This document shows, in pieces, positions 1-9,024 of a stretch of 64,000 nt of DNA. A program made the translations under genes and the position numbers. Origin of the DNA: UBA1309 sp047605645. GTDB lineage: Bacteria; Bacteroidota; Bacteroidia; Bacteroidales; Dysgonomonadaceae. The notes beneath the pieces are model-generated. The model did not search any database. It was not told where the DNA came from and was given only the letters and a program-made list of their open reading frames with translations. How positions within the stretch are numbered: the stretch's first letter is position 1; each line of letters starts with the position of its first letter. Location: contig JASGFJ010000009.1 in assembly GCA_047605645.1 (NCBI GenBank), positions 1 to 64,000 on the forward strand, written 5' to 3'.

Positions 1-69
1 CAAAGATAAGAACCGATAAGGCACCGAAAAAGACGTACTTCACCGAATGCTTACACTCAATCAACGTAT

Positions 70-1966
70 ATTTCAATTCTACCAAGTACGATTAAAAGAA
101 GATTGATTGTTGTGTTCAATTGTAAACTTGTGATATTTCAATTCTACCAAGTACGATTAAAAGGTAGTAATTCAGAATCGTTCCGCAAGCGGTTCTGGAG
201 GATTTCAATTCTACCAAGTACGATTAAAAGATAATGCCACATTTTGCTGCATAGTAATTTTTGAATATTTCAATTCTACCAAGTACGATTAAAAGTATCA
301 GGATAAGCAAGTCACGACACGTATTAATTAATTTCAATTCTACCAAGTACGATTAAAAGATTCCGGCTTCGATGGCTAGATAAGACTTCCCATTAATTTC
401 AATTCTACCAAGTACGATTAAAAGGTTGGTGGATAGACCGTGCTGTTTCAATAAAAATTATATTTCAATTCTACCAAGTACGATTAAAAGAGAGAGCAAC
501 CATATTGGCTATCCGTGTAGATTGATTTCAATTCTACCAAGTACGATTAAAAGGTAAAAAAATACAACCCGTTCGTACTTTGGTATGACAATTTCAATTC
601 TACCAAGTACGATTAAAAGTTGATTCCGATGACTATCGGGTTCCTGCTAAATTATTTCAATTCTACCAAGTACGATTAAAAGTGCTTATTGGTTCTTCAA
701 ATTGTTCCGTTATTCTATTTCAATTCTACCAAGTACGATTAAAAGTATAATAGATTATTCAGAGAAGTCTATTGCCGTATAATTTCAATTCTACCAAGTA
801 CGATTAAAAGTGATTTTCATAAAAAGTATATCGTTAGTGATGGCGTATTTCAATTCTACCAAGTACGATTAAAAGACGGAATGCTCATAGAGACGAAGAT
901 AACAAACCCCTATTTCAATTCTACCAAGTACGATTAAAAGTTCTACAATTGGAAGCAGCTTCATAACATTTACATCCATTTCAATTCTACCAAGTACGAT
1001 TAAAAGCAGAACATAAGGCGTTAAATGAATTTTATGACGAGATTTCAATTCTACCAAGTACGATTAAAAGTCCATTTAGATATCTTATTGTATGTTGGGT
1101 GTTTAAATTTCAATTCTACCAAGTACGATTAAAAGCTTCGAGAAAATTCCACAAAGATTTACTCTTGACATTTCAATTCTACCAAGTACGATTAAAAGTT
1201 CTGTCTTTAACCAGTTGTTAAATAGGTCACTTATTTCAATTCTACCAAGTACGATTAAAAGGTCAATTGGCCATCTTCAGCATATTTAGCATACTATTTC
1301 AATTCTACCAAGTACGATTAAAAGTATTCTTCCTTATATTCAATAGGTCTGCGGTTTTCGAATTTCAATTCTACCAAGTACGATTAAAAGAGAGGGCAAA
1401 CACAAAACAACATCATCTGAAAAAGAATTTCAATTCTACCAAGTACGATTAAAAGAATGTAGATTTATCCGGTAAGGTAGAAGCTACTTCATTTCAATTC
1501 TACCAAGTACGATTAAAAGCTCCAAACATGACGATGTCCAGTTTATATTTTATATTTCAATTCTACCAAGTACGATTAAAAGTATGCTCCTCAATCTTGT
1601 ACAGTAGACATGCTTAGATTTCAATTCTACCAAGTACGATTAAAAGTTCCGCCTCCTGTTCCAGATAATCCGTAGGCTAGTGCATTTCAATTCTACCAAG
1701 TACGATTAAAAGTGTCCCATGCAGCCATCTGGTCTGTTAGCAAGTCTATTTCAATTCTACCAAGTACGATTAAAAGAAAGGAAATAATAGAAAAAATATG
1801 GAATAACGGAATTTCAATTCTACCAAGTACGATTAAAAGTTCTGAGGCTTTTTGTTGCAAAAGGTTTAAAAATATTTCAATTCTACCAAGTACGATTAAA
1901 AGAAAAGTAAGCATTGAAAGCGTCCTGCTCTACATAAATTTCAATTCTACCAAGTACGATTAAAAG
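70..1966 (-). CRISPR. Type I-B CRISPR array, 30 repeats, 29 spacers
   Basis: There are 30 copies of a 29-nt repeat, all of which look identical, the first at 70-98 and the last at 1938-1966. Spacers are 34-38 nt, mostly 34-37. Read on the minus strand the repeat begins CTTTTAATCG and ends GAATTGAAAT; the terminal 8 nt ATTGAAAT is the classic crRNA 5' handle made by Cas6 in type I-B systems, so transcription is right to left. The adjacent cas genes run the same way and the leader is at the right, so the newest spacers should be those near 1900. No degenerate terminal repeat is seen at 70, and the 69 nt left of it hold no further repeat, so the distal end is inside the window. One spacer (164-201) contains a short palindrome, ccgcaagcgg. 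Confidence 0.98.
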
Positions 1967-2184
1967 CCGTTATGAAACGACATGCAAATATACGTTTTAG
2001 ATAGCTAAAACAAAGATGTGCCTTTATTATTTTTCAAGCTTAATGAGTCGGTCGCCAATAACCGAAAAAGGCCTGGAGACCGACAACACATCTATTTATT
2101 TAATAATCAAGTAATTTTAATTATATCCATTTTTCAACATGTCAAAGAACACCGTTTCGGGATAGACCGACAACATTCGGGCAG
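1967..2184 (-). promoter_or_regulatory. CRISPR leader
   Basis: This is the AT-rich stretch between the cas2 stop codon and the first repeat, in the position of a leader. It contains two copies of the 11-mer agaccgacaac (within about 2074-2090 and 2163-2175), the left one also able to pair with gtcggtc around 2047-2053. Such internal repeats in leaders can be integration-host or Cas1-Cas2 docking sites in other systems; that role here is inference. The promoter is listed separately. Confidence 0.8.
1985..2014 (-). promoter_or_regulatory. Array promoter (-33 TTTG, -7 TATATTTG)
   Basis: On the minus strand TTTG (2014-2011) is followed after 18 nt by TATATTTG (1992-1985), an exact match to the Bacteroidota -7 consensus TAnnTTTG. 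The expected transcription start lies about 12-15 nt before the first repeat, which is right for making pre-crRNA. Confidence 0.7.
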
Positions 2185-2448
2185 TTACAAGAAGTTATCC
2201 AGTTCGTTTTTTTCTTGTCCTACCACCTCCTTCTCCAGCCATTTTTCGTCCCTACTTTTAAAAACCAAGACACTATCCTCTTCCAGATTCATTATTGCCC
2301 GGGCCTGACTTAGAAGTTCTTTTAATTTTACTTCTGTGATTTCTCCCTCAAACACTGAATTCTGAATCCAATGAAGATATTTGCGACAAAGTTTCAACAT
2401 TTTGCCCACCCTTCTTTCTCCTATATCGTATACTAAAATTACATACAT
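2185..2448 (-). CDS. cas2: CRISPR-associated endonuclease Cas2
   Basis: An 87-residue protein of normal Cas2 size. It opens with the ferredoxin-like first strand MYVILVYDIGE; D8 is the conserved metal-binding aspartate, and the RRVGKMLKLCRKYL helix follows as in Cas2 proteins. Cas2 forms the dimeric core of the Cas1-Cas2 integrase that inserts new spacers at the leader end. It is the last cas gene before the leader and is separated from cas1 by about 200 nt, so it may be read from the same long transcript. No missing residues are apparent. Confidence 0.96.
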   Translation of the reverse strand: MYVILVYDIGERRVGKMLKLCRKYLHWIQNSVFEGEITEVKLKELLSQARAIMNLEEDSVLVFKSRDEKWLEKEVVGQEKNELDNFL

Positions 2449-2646
2449 ATTTTTATATAAAAGTTTGAATGTTTGAAGGATCTCAAGAGTTATTTATCAG
2501 TCACCGACTTTTTCCTTGTTTTGGTAGCACCTAATAAAATAGAATATTCCACAAAGCAAAATTGTTTAACATCCTGTTTATCTGCACCAAATATACGTAC
2601 TCATATCTGATATTTTCCTTAACCGAACTGTTTTTTCATACTCCAT

Positions 2647-3654
2647 CTACCATCTCGACTTAAAAGGTTTGTATTCTTCTATTCCGAGAATATGCTTGGT
2701 CAATTTATAACATTCAAGTTTAACAAGATGCTTGTAACTCACATGACGTTTCAGTACCGGATGTTTGAATGTTTCATTGATGCGCTCCTCCCAAGCCCGT
2801 ACAAATATCTTCCGTCCCGATTCTTTTAGCAGACAACTATTCACCTGGTTATCAAAATCTTTTGCCTGAATTTCTTTTTTGTTTAGTAGCCGGAAAATAA
2901 GCCGGTCAACAAGCAAGGGTTTAAATATTTCCGCAATATCCAACGCCAATGAATAACGTCGGTATCCAGGCTCGTGCAAAAAGCTGATGGTCGGATTCAG
3001 CTGCGTATGATATATTTGACTCAGGCACAAGGTATAACAAAGCATATTTCCAAAAGAGATCAAAGCATTAATCTCATTCTCGGGTGGGCGTTTACTTCGA
3101 TTTTCCATACGGAAATCACCCGAAATAATTCCATCAAAAGCTTTGTAATAAGTCTGCCGGATATTTCCTTCCACTCCCATCAGTTCATCAATGGCTGTCG
3201 CTCCATCAATCAGTTTGGCATATTCAGAAACCACGTCCAGAATCGGTGCAAGGTCTTTTTCCCGGTTGATGTAATAACGAATATTTTTCGTCATATTGAA
3301 CGAAGCTCCTTCAATGAATTTTTTAGCAATCACCAGTCGCTTTTTCTTATCGATGTAGCTTTTCGTTTGTTCAATTTGCATCTTTCCTGCCAAAAGATAC
3401 TCTTTAGGAGCAAATGAGCCGGTGTAATGTTCATAATAATCGAAAAAGTGAACTGCAATACCCGCTTTTCCCAGAAAATTATATAAAGCGCTGTTGGCAT
3501 CTAAACTCCCAAAACAGAAAAAATCGGAGACTCCTTCTATCGGAATATATTTGGGCGAGCCTTCCACTCCATTCTCATCAACAGGCGTAAATTTCAATGT
3601 ATTGTCCTGACGGCTCATACGGCCCGGATTGAAAAGATAATAGTTTTTTTTCAT
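2647..3654 (-). CDS. cas1: CRISPR-associated integrase Cas1, type I-B
   Basis: A 335-residue Cas1 of full length for the I-B (HMARI-type) group. The three metal-binding residues are visible: E162 in GVEGN, H227 in FLHEPG and E242 in IAEIFKP. The N-terminal beta domain begins with YYLFNPGRMSR, typical of I-B Cas1. With Cas2 it captures and integrates protospacers, here together with Cas4. The start at 3654 gives MKKNYYLF and is the only sensible start. About 45 nt upstream on the same strand is a 20-nt imperfect direct repeat (around 3680-3722). The preceding gap to cas4 contains short open frames described separately. Confidence 0.97.
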   Translation of the reverse strand: MKKNYYLFNPGRMSRQDNTLKFTPVDENGVEGSPKYIPIEGVSDFFCFGSLDANSALYNFLGKAGIAVHFFDYYEHYTGSFAPKEYLLAGKMQIEQTKSYIDKKKRLVIAKKFIEGASFNMTKNIRYYINREKDLAPILDVVSEYAKLIDGATAIDELMGVEGNIRQTYYKAFDGIISGDFRMENRSKRPPENEINALISFGNMLCYTLCLSQIYHTQLNPTISFLHEPGYRRYSLALDIAEIFKPLLVDRLIFRLLNKKEIQAKDFDNQVNSCLLKESGRKIFVRAWEERINETFKHPVLKRHVSYKHLVKLECYKLTKHILGIEEYKPFKSRW

Positions 3655-3787
3655 AAGTATCGAGATTTAATAATGGGTCATTCATCTCTTTTATCGTTCA
3701 TCACCCATCTTTTATCACTCATTCTTTCTTATAGTTAGCCCTAATTTTCAGTAATTATTGAGCCTCAGAAATTAGATTTGTGAATTT

Positions 3788-4041
3788 CTATTTTGGAATA
3801 ACATCCAGTTCTTTAATTATTTTAAGCCAAAATACAGTTTCTTCAACAACAATCGAAATTTTCGTGTACCGTTCGTTATCCGGAAATGCCCTCACCTCAA
3901 TTTCAGGCATTAGTAACCACCGAAATTACAAAGCGAAACAACTGTTTCCAAATTATCAAAACCTCGTTCGAATACTTCCCTTTTGATAACTGCCTGGTAA
4001 TATTCTATGGGAAGCTTTTGTCCGATTCTGAAACAATGCAT
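3788..4041 (-). pseudogene. Two short coupled frames, possible remnant of a four-helix-bundle protein
   Basis: Between cas4 and cas1 two short minus-strand frames follow each other: 43 residues (4041-3910, starting MHCFRIGQKL, 8 nt after the cas4 stop) and 40 residues (3910-3788, starting MPEIEVRAF), joined as TAATG. The second contains EETVFWLKIIKEL, which resembles the core helix of the four-helix-bundle family found in 23S rRNA intervening sequences and mobile elements (pattern EA..ET.YWL.L). It is far shorter than that family (about 115 residues), so it looks like a leftover. Alternatively these are small real genes or chance frames. The match is by eye only. Confidence 0.3.
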
Positions 4042-4049
4042 TTTAATCT

Positions 4050-4577
4050 CTAAAATTGTCCATCATTTAACGCTTCCTCTCCCACATAACACAATTCAAA
4101 ATACGAGCAACTTTTACAGATTGGTTTATTGAGTACTGGAGGACAATTCTCACAAAGCGCAATTTGCAAAGCTTCTTGTTCCCAAGACTTACCTTTTTCT
4201 ATAAAATCATCCTTCCAAGCTACATACTCACGCTGTTTCAGTTTAGGATACTCTATAATGCCCGAAGGCTGTTCCACGCCATTGCGTGCAAGTACGTAAA
4301 GATAATAAATCACTTGCGCAATATGTGCATACTCCACTTTATCCGACTTCTTCACCTCATGCACAACTCTTTCACAGACATCATAGAAATCGATTTTGAC
4401 TCCATCAATCTCTAACTCAGTGTATTTACGGGCACGGTCAAGATAGGTTGTTTCAGAGATCAACTTTCCTTCGGCTACAAGTTCCGATGTATGCTCCATC
4501 TGGATACCATTGGCAAACAGCCATAGTTTTCGGTGGCAAGTGTGCAGATAGGCAATATGTGTTGCTGTAATATTCAT
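4050..4577 (-). CDS. cas4: CRISPR-associated exonuclease Cas4
   Basis: A 175-residue Cas4 of usual length. The iron-sulphur cluster ligands are C14 (HTCHRK) and a C-terminal group C154, C157 and C163 (ICKSCSYFELC); C142 and C145 form a further CxxC. The RecB-type nuclease core is seen as D63/D66 and the E74-x-K76 motif in HEVKKS. Cas4 trims prespacers and selects the PAM side and orientation during Cas1-Cas2 integration. The gene lies between cas3 and cas1 on the same strand, with a 371-nt gap before it and 395 nt after it, both longer than elsewhere in this operon. Confidence 0.95.
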   Translation of the reverse strand: MNITATHIAYLHTCHRKLWLFANGIQMEHTSELVAEGKLISETTYLDRARKYTELEIDGVKIDFYDVCERVVHEVKKSDKVEYAHIAQVIYYLYVLARNGVEQPSGIIEYPKLKQREYVAWKDDFIEKGKSWEQEALQIALCENCPPVLNKPICKSCSYFELCYVGEEALNDGQF

Positions 4578-4948
4578 CTTATCTGTTTGTTTTTATATTT
4601 ATCCCAATTCTGAGCATTATTGATTAATGTGGTTTTCTATTCTCGCATACTCATTCCTTTAACGAGATAGTTTCTTATTCCTGAAGAAAAAGATTTCTAT
4701 TTGCCCAATCACAACAGTCATTAATTTTATTTCGAGCACCTTCATTAATATTAATAAATTTGCTCCATCGGACGCCATTGTGTTCAGTCAACCGCATTCT
4801 GTGAACTTAAACCAAAACTACTGACAGTATTCACTAATATAATAATGACCGATGGAAATACCATCTGTGTTTTTCGCCTTAGTAGAATGCATCATAATAT
4901 TTCCACTTTTATTTCAATATAGTATTGTTGGTAATCATTACATATTAT
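4578..4948 (-). other. Gap between cas3 and cas4 with one short frame
   Basis: This 371-nt gap holds a minus-strand frame of 40 residues (4797-4675, MRLTEHNGVRW...ANRNLFLQE) with protein-like composition but no family that I recognise. A 25-residue frame precedes it. No promoter or terminator is clear. It may be the tail of a gene lost when the cas genes were assembled, or a small protein. Confidence 0.3.
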
Positions 4949-7384
4949 TTATAATAAACAGTAATCCGTATTTGATGATTTAAAGCCAATTACAGAGTTA
5001 TAATTCTCTCTATCTAATTTTAATAATCCACAGATAGCATCAGGATAAGCTAATGGAGGAATATCTGCTTTACTTTTCAATCTAACAGAGATGATTCTCA
5101 TACTCATTTTTTTCAGTTGGGAATTAATATCTATTTTCGATTTAACTGCTTGATTGTAATTTTCTTTAGAAATAGATTTAATCAGTTCTGCTAAATATTC
5201 AAATTCATTATCTTCATCATCTTTAGGAATATAAAACTGATATTGAGTTCCAAATGTATTATTGTTTATAAGTTGAAACTTTCCTATATTCTCAAATTGA
5301 GCTTTATTTATTTCTTCAATTAAATTCATCTTTTCTTCAGGATATGCTCCAATCTCAAGATTTTGAGTTATTAATTTGAAAAAATATTTTTGCACATTAA
5401 ACAGTTCTTTCTCTTGTATTAAACCAGTTATATTTCGTTTAATAAATTCGAGAAATAATTTCCCGTCATTACGATATACCAATTCAGAACTATATTTACC
5501 TTTTTCATTTATCAATTGGAATAAATAGACATTTCCCAAATCAATATTTTTATTTCTATTACATCTTCCAGCACTTTGAATAAGACTTGGCAATGGACAT
5601 AAATCACGATAAACAACAGGAAAATCTATATCCACTCCAGCCTCTATAAGTTGAGTAGATATTAGTATTACTTTTTTCCTTTCCAACTGAGATTTGATGT
5701 ATCTAATTTTTTCGAGTCTGTCTTCAGGTGTAAAATGAGTATTTAATAAATGAACATTATTATTGTCGGACAAGCTATTAAATAAGTCTTTTGTATCCTG
5801 AATTGTATTGAGAATAATCAATACAGATTTTTCTTCATTCAGAATTTTGACTTTTAAACTTTCTATTGTAAGATCTTCATCAATAACATTTACAACATAT
5901 CTATTGAATACATCCTTATTAAAATACTTGTGCGAACTTAATAAATCTATTGGGACAACATAATCTCGAAATAAAATTTCTGGGTTGATTTTTTCAAAAC
6001 TAGCATTACCAGACAGTACTTTTTTATTTGGCATCCTCAAGTCTGGCATTGTTGCAGTGGATAATATAGCATAAGAATTAAATCTCTTACAGAAAGCATC
6101 TAACCAAGCGGAGAAAAATATGTACAGTCTTGGTGGTAATGTTTGAACTTCATCAATCAGAAAAATCCTGTTTGCGAAATTTGGAAGTTTCAATAAGGTT
6201 GAATTTCTATTACTCAATAGGGTTTCAAACAATTGAACAAATGTCGTTATGATTAAAGGATGATCAAACGTGTTTTCAATAAAATCCTCAACGATTATTT
6301 TTTTTAGATTTTCGGCAGTTTGTCCAGTTTCATATTCTTTTTGGGCTTTTTCGATTCTTTCATTTTGAGATTTCGAGTTTACAGAAAGAATATCAACTTT
6401 TAAGGTTTTAGAAATAATACTTTCTACTTGTTCTGTTATTGATAAGAATGGTAAAGCAAAAATGATTCCTAAATTTTCCTTTTTTTCTTGAATCTCTCTT
6501 GCAATATCGAGCAATGTAAATGTCTTTCCTGCTCCTGTTGGTGCTGTCAGAGTAAATACTCGTTGATCTGTATCCAAGAGTACAGAGAGGTTATTAACAG
6601 CCTCTTGTCTTATCGCCGTACGAGCATTATTTAATTCACTAATATAGGCCTTTTTAGATAATGAATCAAATAAGATATTTAAAGACTCTTTTAATTGAGC
6701 ACAATTTGAATCCAACCGTTCATTATAGTTAAATTGGTTATTATCACCAGCATCTCGTTTATCAGATTCAATAACAGAAGCAAATGCAAATTGTGTTTCT
6801 AGAAAATAATCAAGGGCATTCTTTTGCCAATTCTTAATTTCAAATTCTTTTCCCTTTAAGCCCAAATCGATATTAGGAATATCGCTTTTATACCAGTGTT
6901 TAATTGATAAATCAAATGGTATATGCTCAAAACCTAATATTGATGATAAGTAGGATGATATTGGCAATTTTGCAAACTCAGTTTCTAAAAATTGTAACAG
7001 ATCATTCAATGTTGATAATGATATATTTTCATCCATGTTTGGTAAATTACCGTGGTGATGGAGAATAATAGCCGTGACTAATTTAAGTTTAATGATATCA
7101 TTACCTTTTATTCCAAAAATCTTATTGCCCGTCTCTTTATTATTTATATACCAATTCAAGAATGCAAAAGCAGAAATATAAGAATGTTGGGAATACCCAA
7201 CACTCTTAATCTCATTAAATTTTGCCTGAAAGTTTGGATTTATTTTTCCTAAATCGTGAAACAGAGCAGCATATTTAGCTATTATACTTGTTGTTCTGGT
7301 CTTCGATTTATTCAAAACACCTTCGATATGAGTTTTCAATAGCTTCTCAGGATGCGATTTAATATTTTCTAAATCAGATACCAT
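4949..7384 (-). CDS. cas3: CRISPR-associated helicase-nuclease Cas3 (HD plus DExD/H)
   Basis: An 811-residue single-chain Cas3. The N-terminal HD nuclease has H19, H43-D44 (LFHDLGK), H67 (SQHSY) and the HHH cluster near 109-111. The superfamily 2 helicase has Walker A TAPTGAGKT (280-288), motif II DEVQ (411-414), motif III STATMP (442-447) and motif VI QSAGRCNR (603-610). All key residues are present, so it should be active. It is recruited by Cascade after target binding, nicks the displaced strand and degrades it 3' to 5'. The gene overlaps the cas5 end by 16 nt, showing tight translational coupling. Confidence 0.97.
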   Translation of the reverse strand: MVSDLENIKSHPEKLLKTHIEGVLNKSKTRTTSIIAKYAALFHDLGKINPNFQAKFNEIKSVGYSQHSYISAFAFLNWYINNKETGNKIFGIKGNDIIKLKLVTAIILHHHGNLPNMDENISLSTLNDLLQFLETEFAKLPISSYLSSILGFEHIPFDLSIKHWYKSDIPNIDLGLKGKEFEIKNWQKNALDYFLETQFAFASVIESDKRDAGDNNQFNYNERLDSNCAQLKESLNILFDSLSKKAYISELNNARTAIRQEAVNNLSVLLDTDQRVFTLTAPTGAGKTFTLLDIAREIQEKKENLGIIFALPFLSITEQVESIISKTLKVDILSVNSKSQNERIEKAQKEYETGQTAENLKKIIVEDFIENTFDHPLIITTFVQLFETLLSNRNSTLLKLPNFANRIFLIDEVQTLPPRLYIFFSAWLDAFCKRFNSYAILSTATMPDLRMPNKKVLSGNASFEKINPEILFRDYVVPIDLLSSHKYFNKDVFNRYVVNVIDEDLTIESLKVKILNEEKSVLIILNTIQDTKDLFNSLSDNNNVHLLNTHFTPEDRLEKIRYIKSQLERKKVILISTQLIEAGVDIDFPVVYRDLCPLPSLIQSAGRCNRNKNIDLGNVYLFQLINEKGKYSSELVYRNDGKLFLEFIKRNITGLIQEKELFNVQKYFFKLITQNLEIGAYPEEKMNLIEEINKAQFENIGKFQLINNNTFGTQYQFYIPKDDEDNEFEYLAELIKSISKENYNQAVKSKIDINSQLKKMSMRIISVRLKSKADIPPLAYPDAICGLLKLDRENYNSVIGFKSSNTDYCLL

Positions 7385-8085
7385 TGACTTTCTTTACTAT
7401 TTGATAATACATTGTAATAATCACCTACTTTTACTTTAAATGTACTTCCAGGAGAACAATAAGCGACTTCAGCATACTTATTAGGATCATTCCAAAAATC
7501 ATTATCCTGATAAGTGGGAATTTTTTCAAATCCAATTCTAAAATCAAAACCTTTACCAATATCAATTTGATGATTCTTAGATATAAATCCCTTTGTTTCA
7601 AACGCTCCCGTTTTTTTTTCTGAAACAGTTGCCAACGAAACAAAGGAGATATCAGCTGGACAATTTGCTAAACCTAGTGTTGGATTGAAGCAAGCCGAAC
7701 CATTCTGAATATTATCGACAAAATTATCAAAGACTTTTCTGCTCCTATTATTTTTTAGTACAACAATAATCATAAAGTCTGGAGATTTGAGAAATTCAAA
7801 TTGCCAAGGCGCTTTTTCTGTATTTACTTTTGCACTTCTCAAAGTGAATCCCCAACTCTCTTTCTTCACGTGATTGTTCAACGATACACTATACAGTATA
7901 TCTTCTGATAATTCAGGAAATAAATGTTTCATTTCTGCTCTTTCAATACCATTTACAGCTCCAATCAAACCGATTAAAGCTGTTTTGGTAATGAAATCGT
8001 GCGTAAGCGGATTATTGTTTGTATCCACTTTTTTGAAATGCCCCCAATTGCCCGATATATTTATAATTATGGCATCCATAATCAT
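7369..8085 (-). CDS. cas5: Cascade subunit Cas5, type I-B
   Basis: A 238-residue Cas5 of the I-B (Cas5h) type. It has the N-terminal RAMP strand (AIIINISGNWGHFKK) followed by the FITKTALIGLIGAVNG segment typical of Cas5. It holds the crRNA 5' handle at the base of Cascade and contacts Cas8b. The start overlaps the cas7 stop by 4 nt (ATGA type); MIMDA offers a second start two codons on. The C-terminal half lacks any obvious ribonuclease residues, consistent with a separate Cas6 in this locus. Confidence 0.92.
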   Translation of the reverse strand: MIMDAIIINISGNWGHFKKVDTNNNPLTHDFITKTALIGLIGAVNGIERAEMKHLFPELSEDILYSVSLNNHVKKESWGFTLRSAKVNTEKAPWQFEFLKSPDFMIIVVLKNNRSRKVFDNFVDNIQNGSACFNPTLGLANCPADISFVSLATVSEKKTGAFETKGFISKNHQIDIGKGFDFRIGFEKIPTYQDNDFWNDPNKYAEVAYCSPGSTFKVKVGDYYNVLSNSKESQWYLI

Positions 8086-9002
8086 TCAAAACTTAGTTCA
8101 GAGAAATTGCCCCCCAATGATTTAAGTTTATCGGCAATAGTTTTTGATTCCGTATAATATCTCACTTCTTTTATTTTAGGAGATGTGGCAACTTCTTTGA
8201 GTAGTTCAAAATTGAAATTAATATCTGAAATATCTCTGAATTGTTCATCGCGTTTGTCGGAAGTGTAAGAAATAAGTTTGTCTGTCCCATATACTTTATC
8301 AGTTTTATTTTTATAAACCAGTTGCAATAACAGCAAAGAACTTTGATTTGATTTACTACGGGTATTAGCATTGTTTATGCTGTTCCATAATGCTTTAAAC
8401 ATTGCATGAACATCCTGTTCCTGCAGTTTTGACATTTCTGCAGCAAATGGATTTATCCAACCGTGAATTTGATTAATAGAATAAGGAACTAATGATGTTG
8501 TTCCAATTGCTCCTCCTGATTTACTCACATCAGAAGAAAAAACAGAAGTATTTTGATGCATCCTTAAATCAACAGCATTTAATGATGGGTTTAGCAATGC
8601 AAATTGCACTGGACCTGTAAGATTTACGGTAGAACCTTTTTCTGTTGAAATTCCACCAAACAAACGAACATCAATACATTTAGTAAGTAGAAATAGCCCA
8701 TCGTCTTTTTTAATTCCGGCTTCTTTTAATTCCGCTTCAAATTTCTTCCTCAAACTTTTAACTCGAGCAGCTGCGCCAGCTTCATTTCCCTCTGCCTGTT
8801 CTTTATCATTAATGACATAGATTGTTTCTCCAATGTTATGAAAGTAATCACGAATGAAACGTTTAATCCTGACATCACTCACCAAAACTTTTTTTGTTTC
8901 TTCATCGTATCGTTGTTCTCCTGTAAATGGGTCGCCATTTGGCATGGAATATTTACTTTCATACAAAAAAATAATTTCCGATTTTTCTTGGATTATTGAC
9001 AT
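8082..9002 (-). CDS. cas7: Cascade backbone subunit Cas7 (Csh2 type)
   Basis: A 306-residue Cas7/Csh2 protein. The N-terminus FLYESKYSMPNGDPFTGEQR matches the family signature around (N/M)PNGDP, followed by VSDVRIKRFIRDY. Several copies of this subunit coat the spacer part of the crRNA and form the Cascade filament. The C-terminal part (LISYTSDKRDEQF) is less conserved. It begins 22 nt after cas8b and overlaps cas5 by 4 nt, fitting one operon. Confidence 0.95.
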   Translation of the reverse strand: MSIIQEKSEIIFLYESKYSMPNGDPFTGEQRYDEETKKVLVSDVRIKRFIRDYFHNIGETIYVINDKEQAEGNEAGAAARVKSLRKKFEAELKEAGIKKDDGLFLLTKCIDVRLFGGISTEKGSTVNLTGPVQFALLNPSLNAVDLRMHQNTSVFSSDVSKSGGAIGTTSLVPYSINQIHGWINPFAAEMSKLQEQDVHAMFKALWNSINNANTRSKSNQSSLLLLQLVYKNKTDKVYGTDKLISYTSDKRDEQFRDISDINFNFELLKEVATSPKIKEVRYYTESKTIADKLKSLGGNFSELSFE

Positions 9003-9024
9003 AATAGTAATGTTTTGTTATTAT

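Noticed and set aside
1..69. Possible further array repeat at the left edge
   Set aside because: No match to the repeat in this stretch, including at the position expected one spacer beyond 70.
2974..3417. 147-residue plus-strand frame opposite cas1
   Set aside because: It is the antisense shadow of the conserved cas1 gene.
4911..4918. Exact ATTTCAAT (CRISPR handle) next to the cas3 stop
   Set aside because: Only the 8-nt handle matches; the other end of the repeat is absent at the expected distance, so chance is the best explanation.
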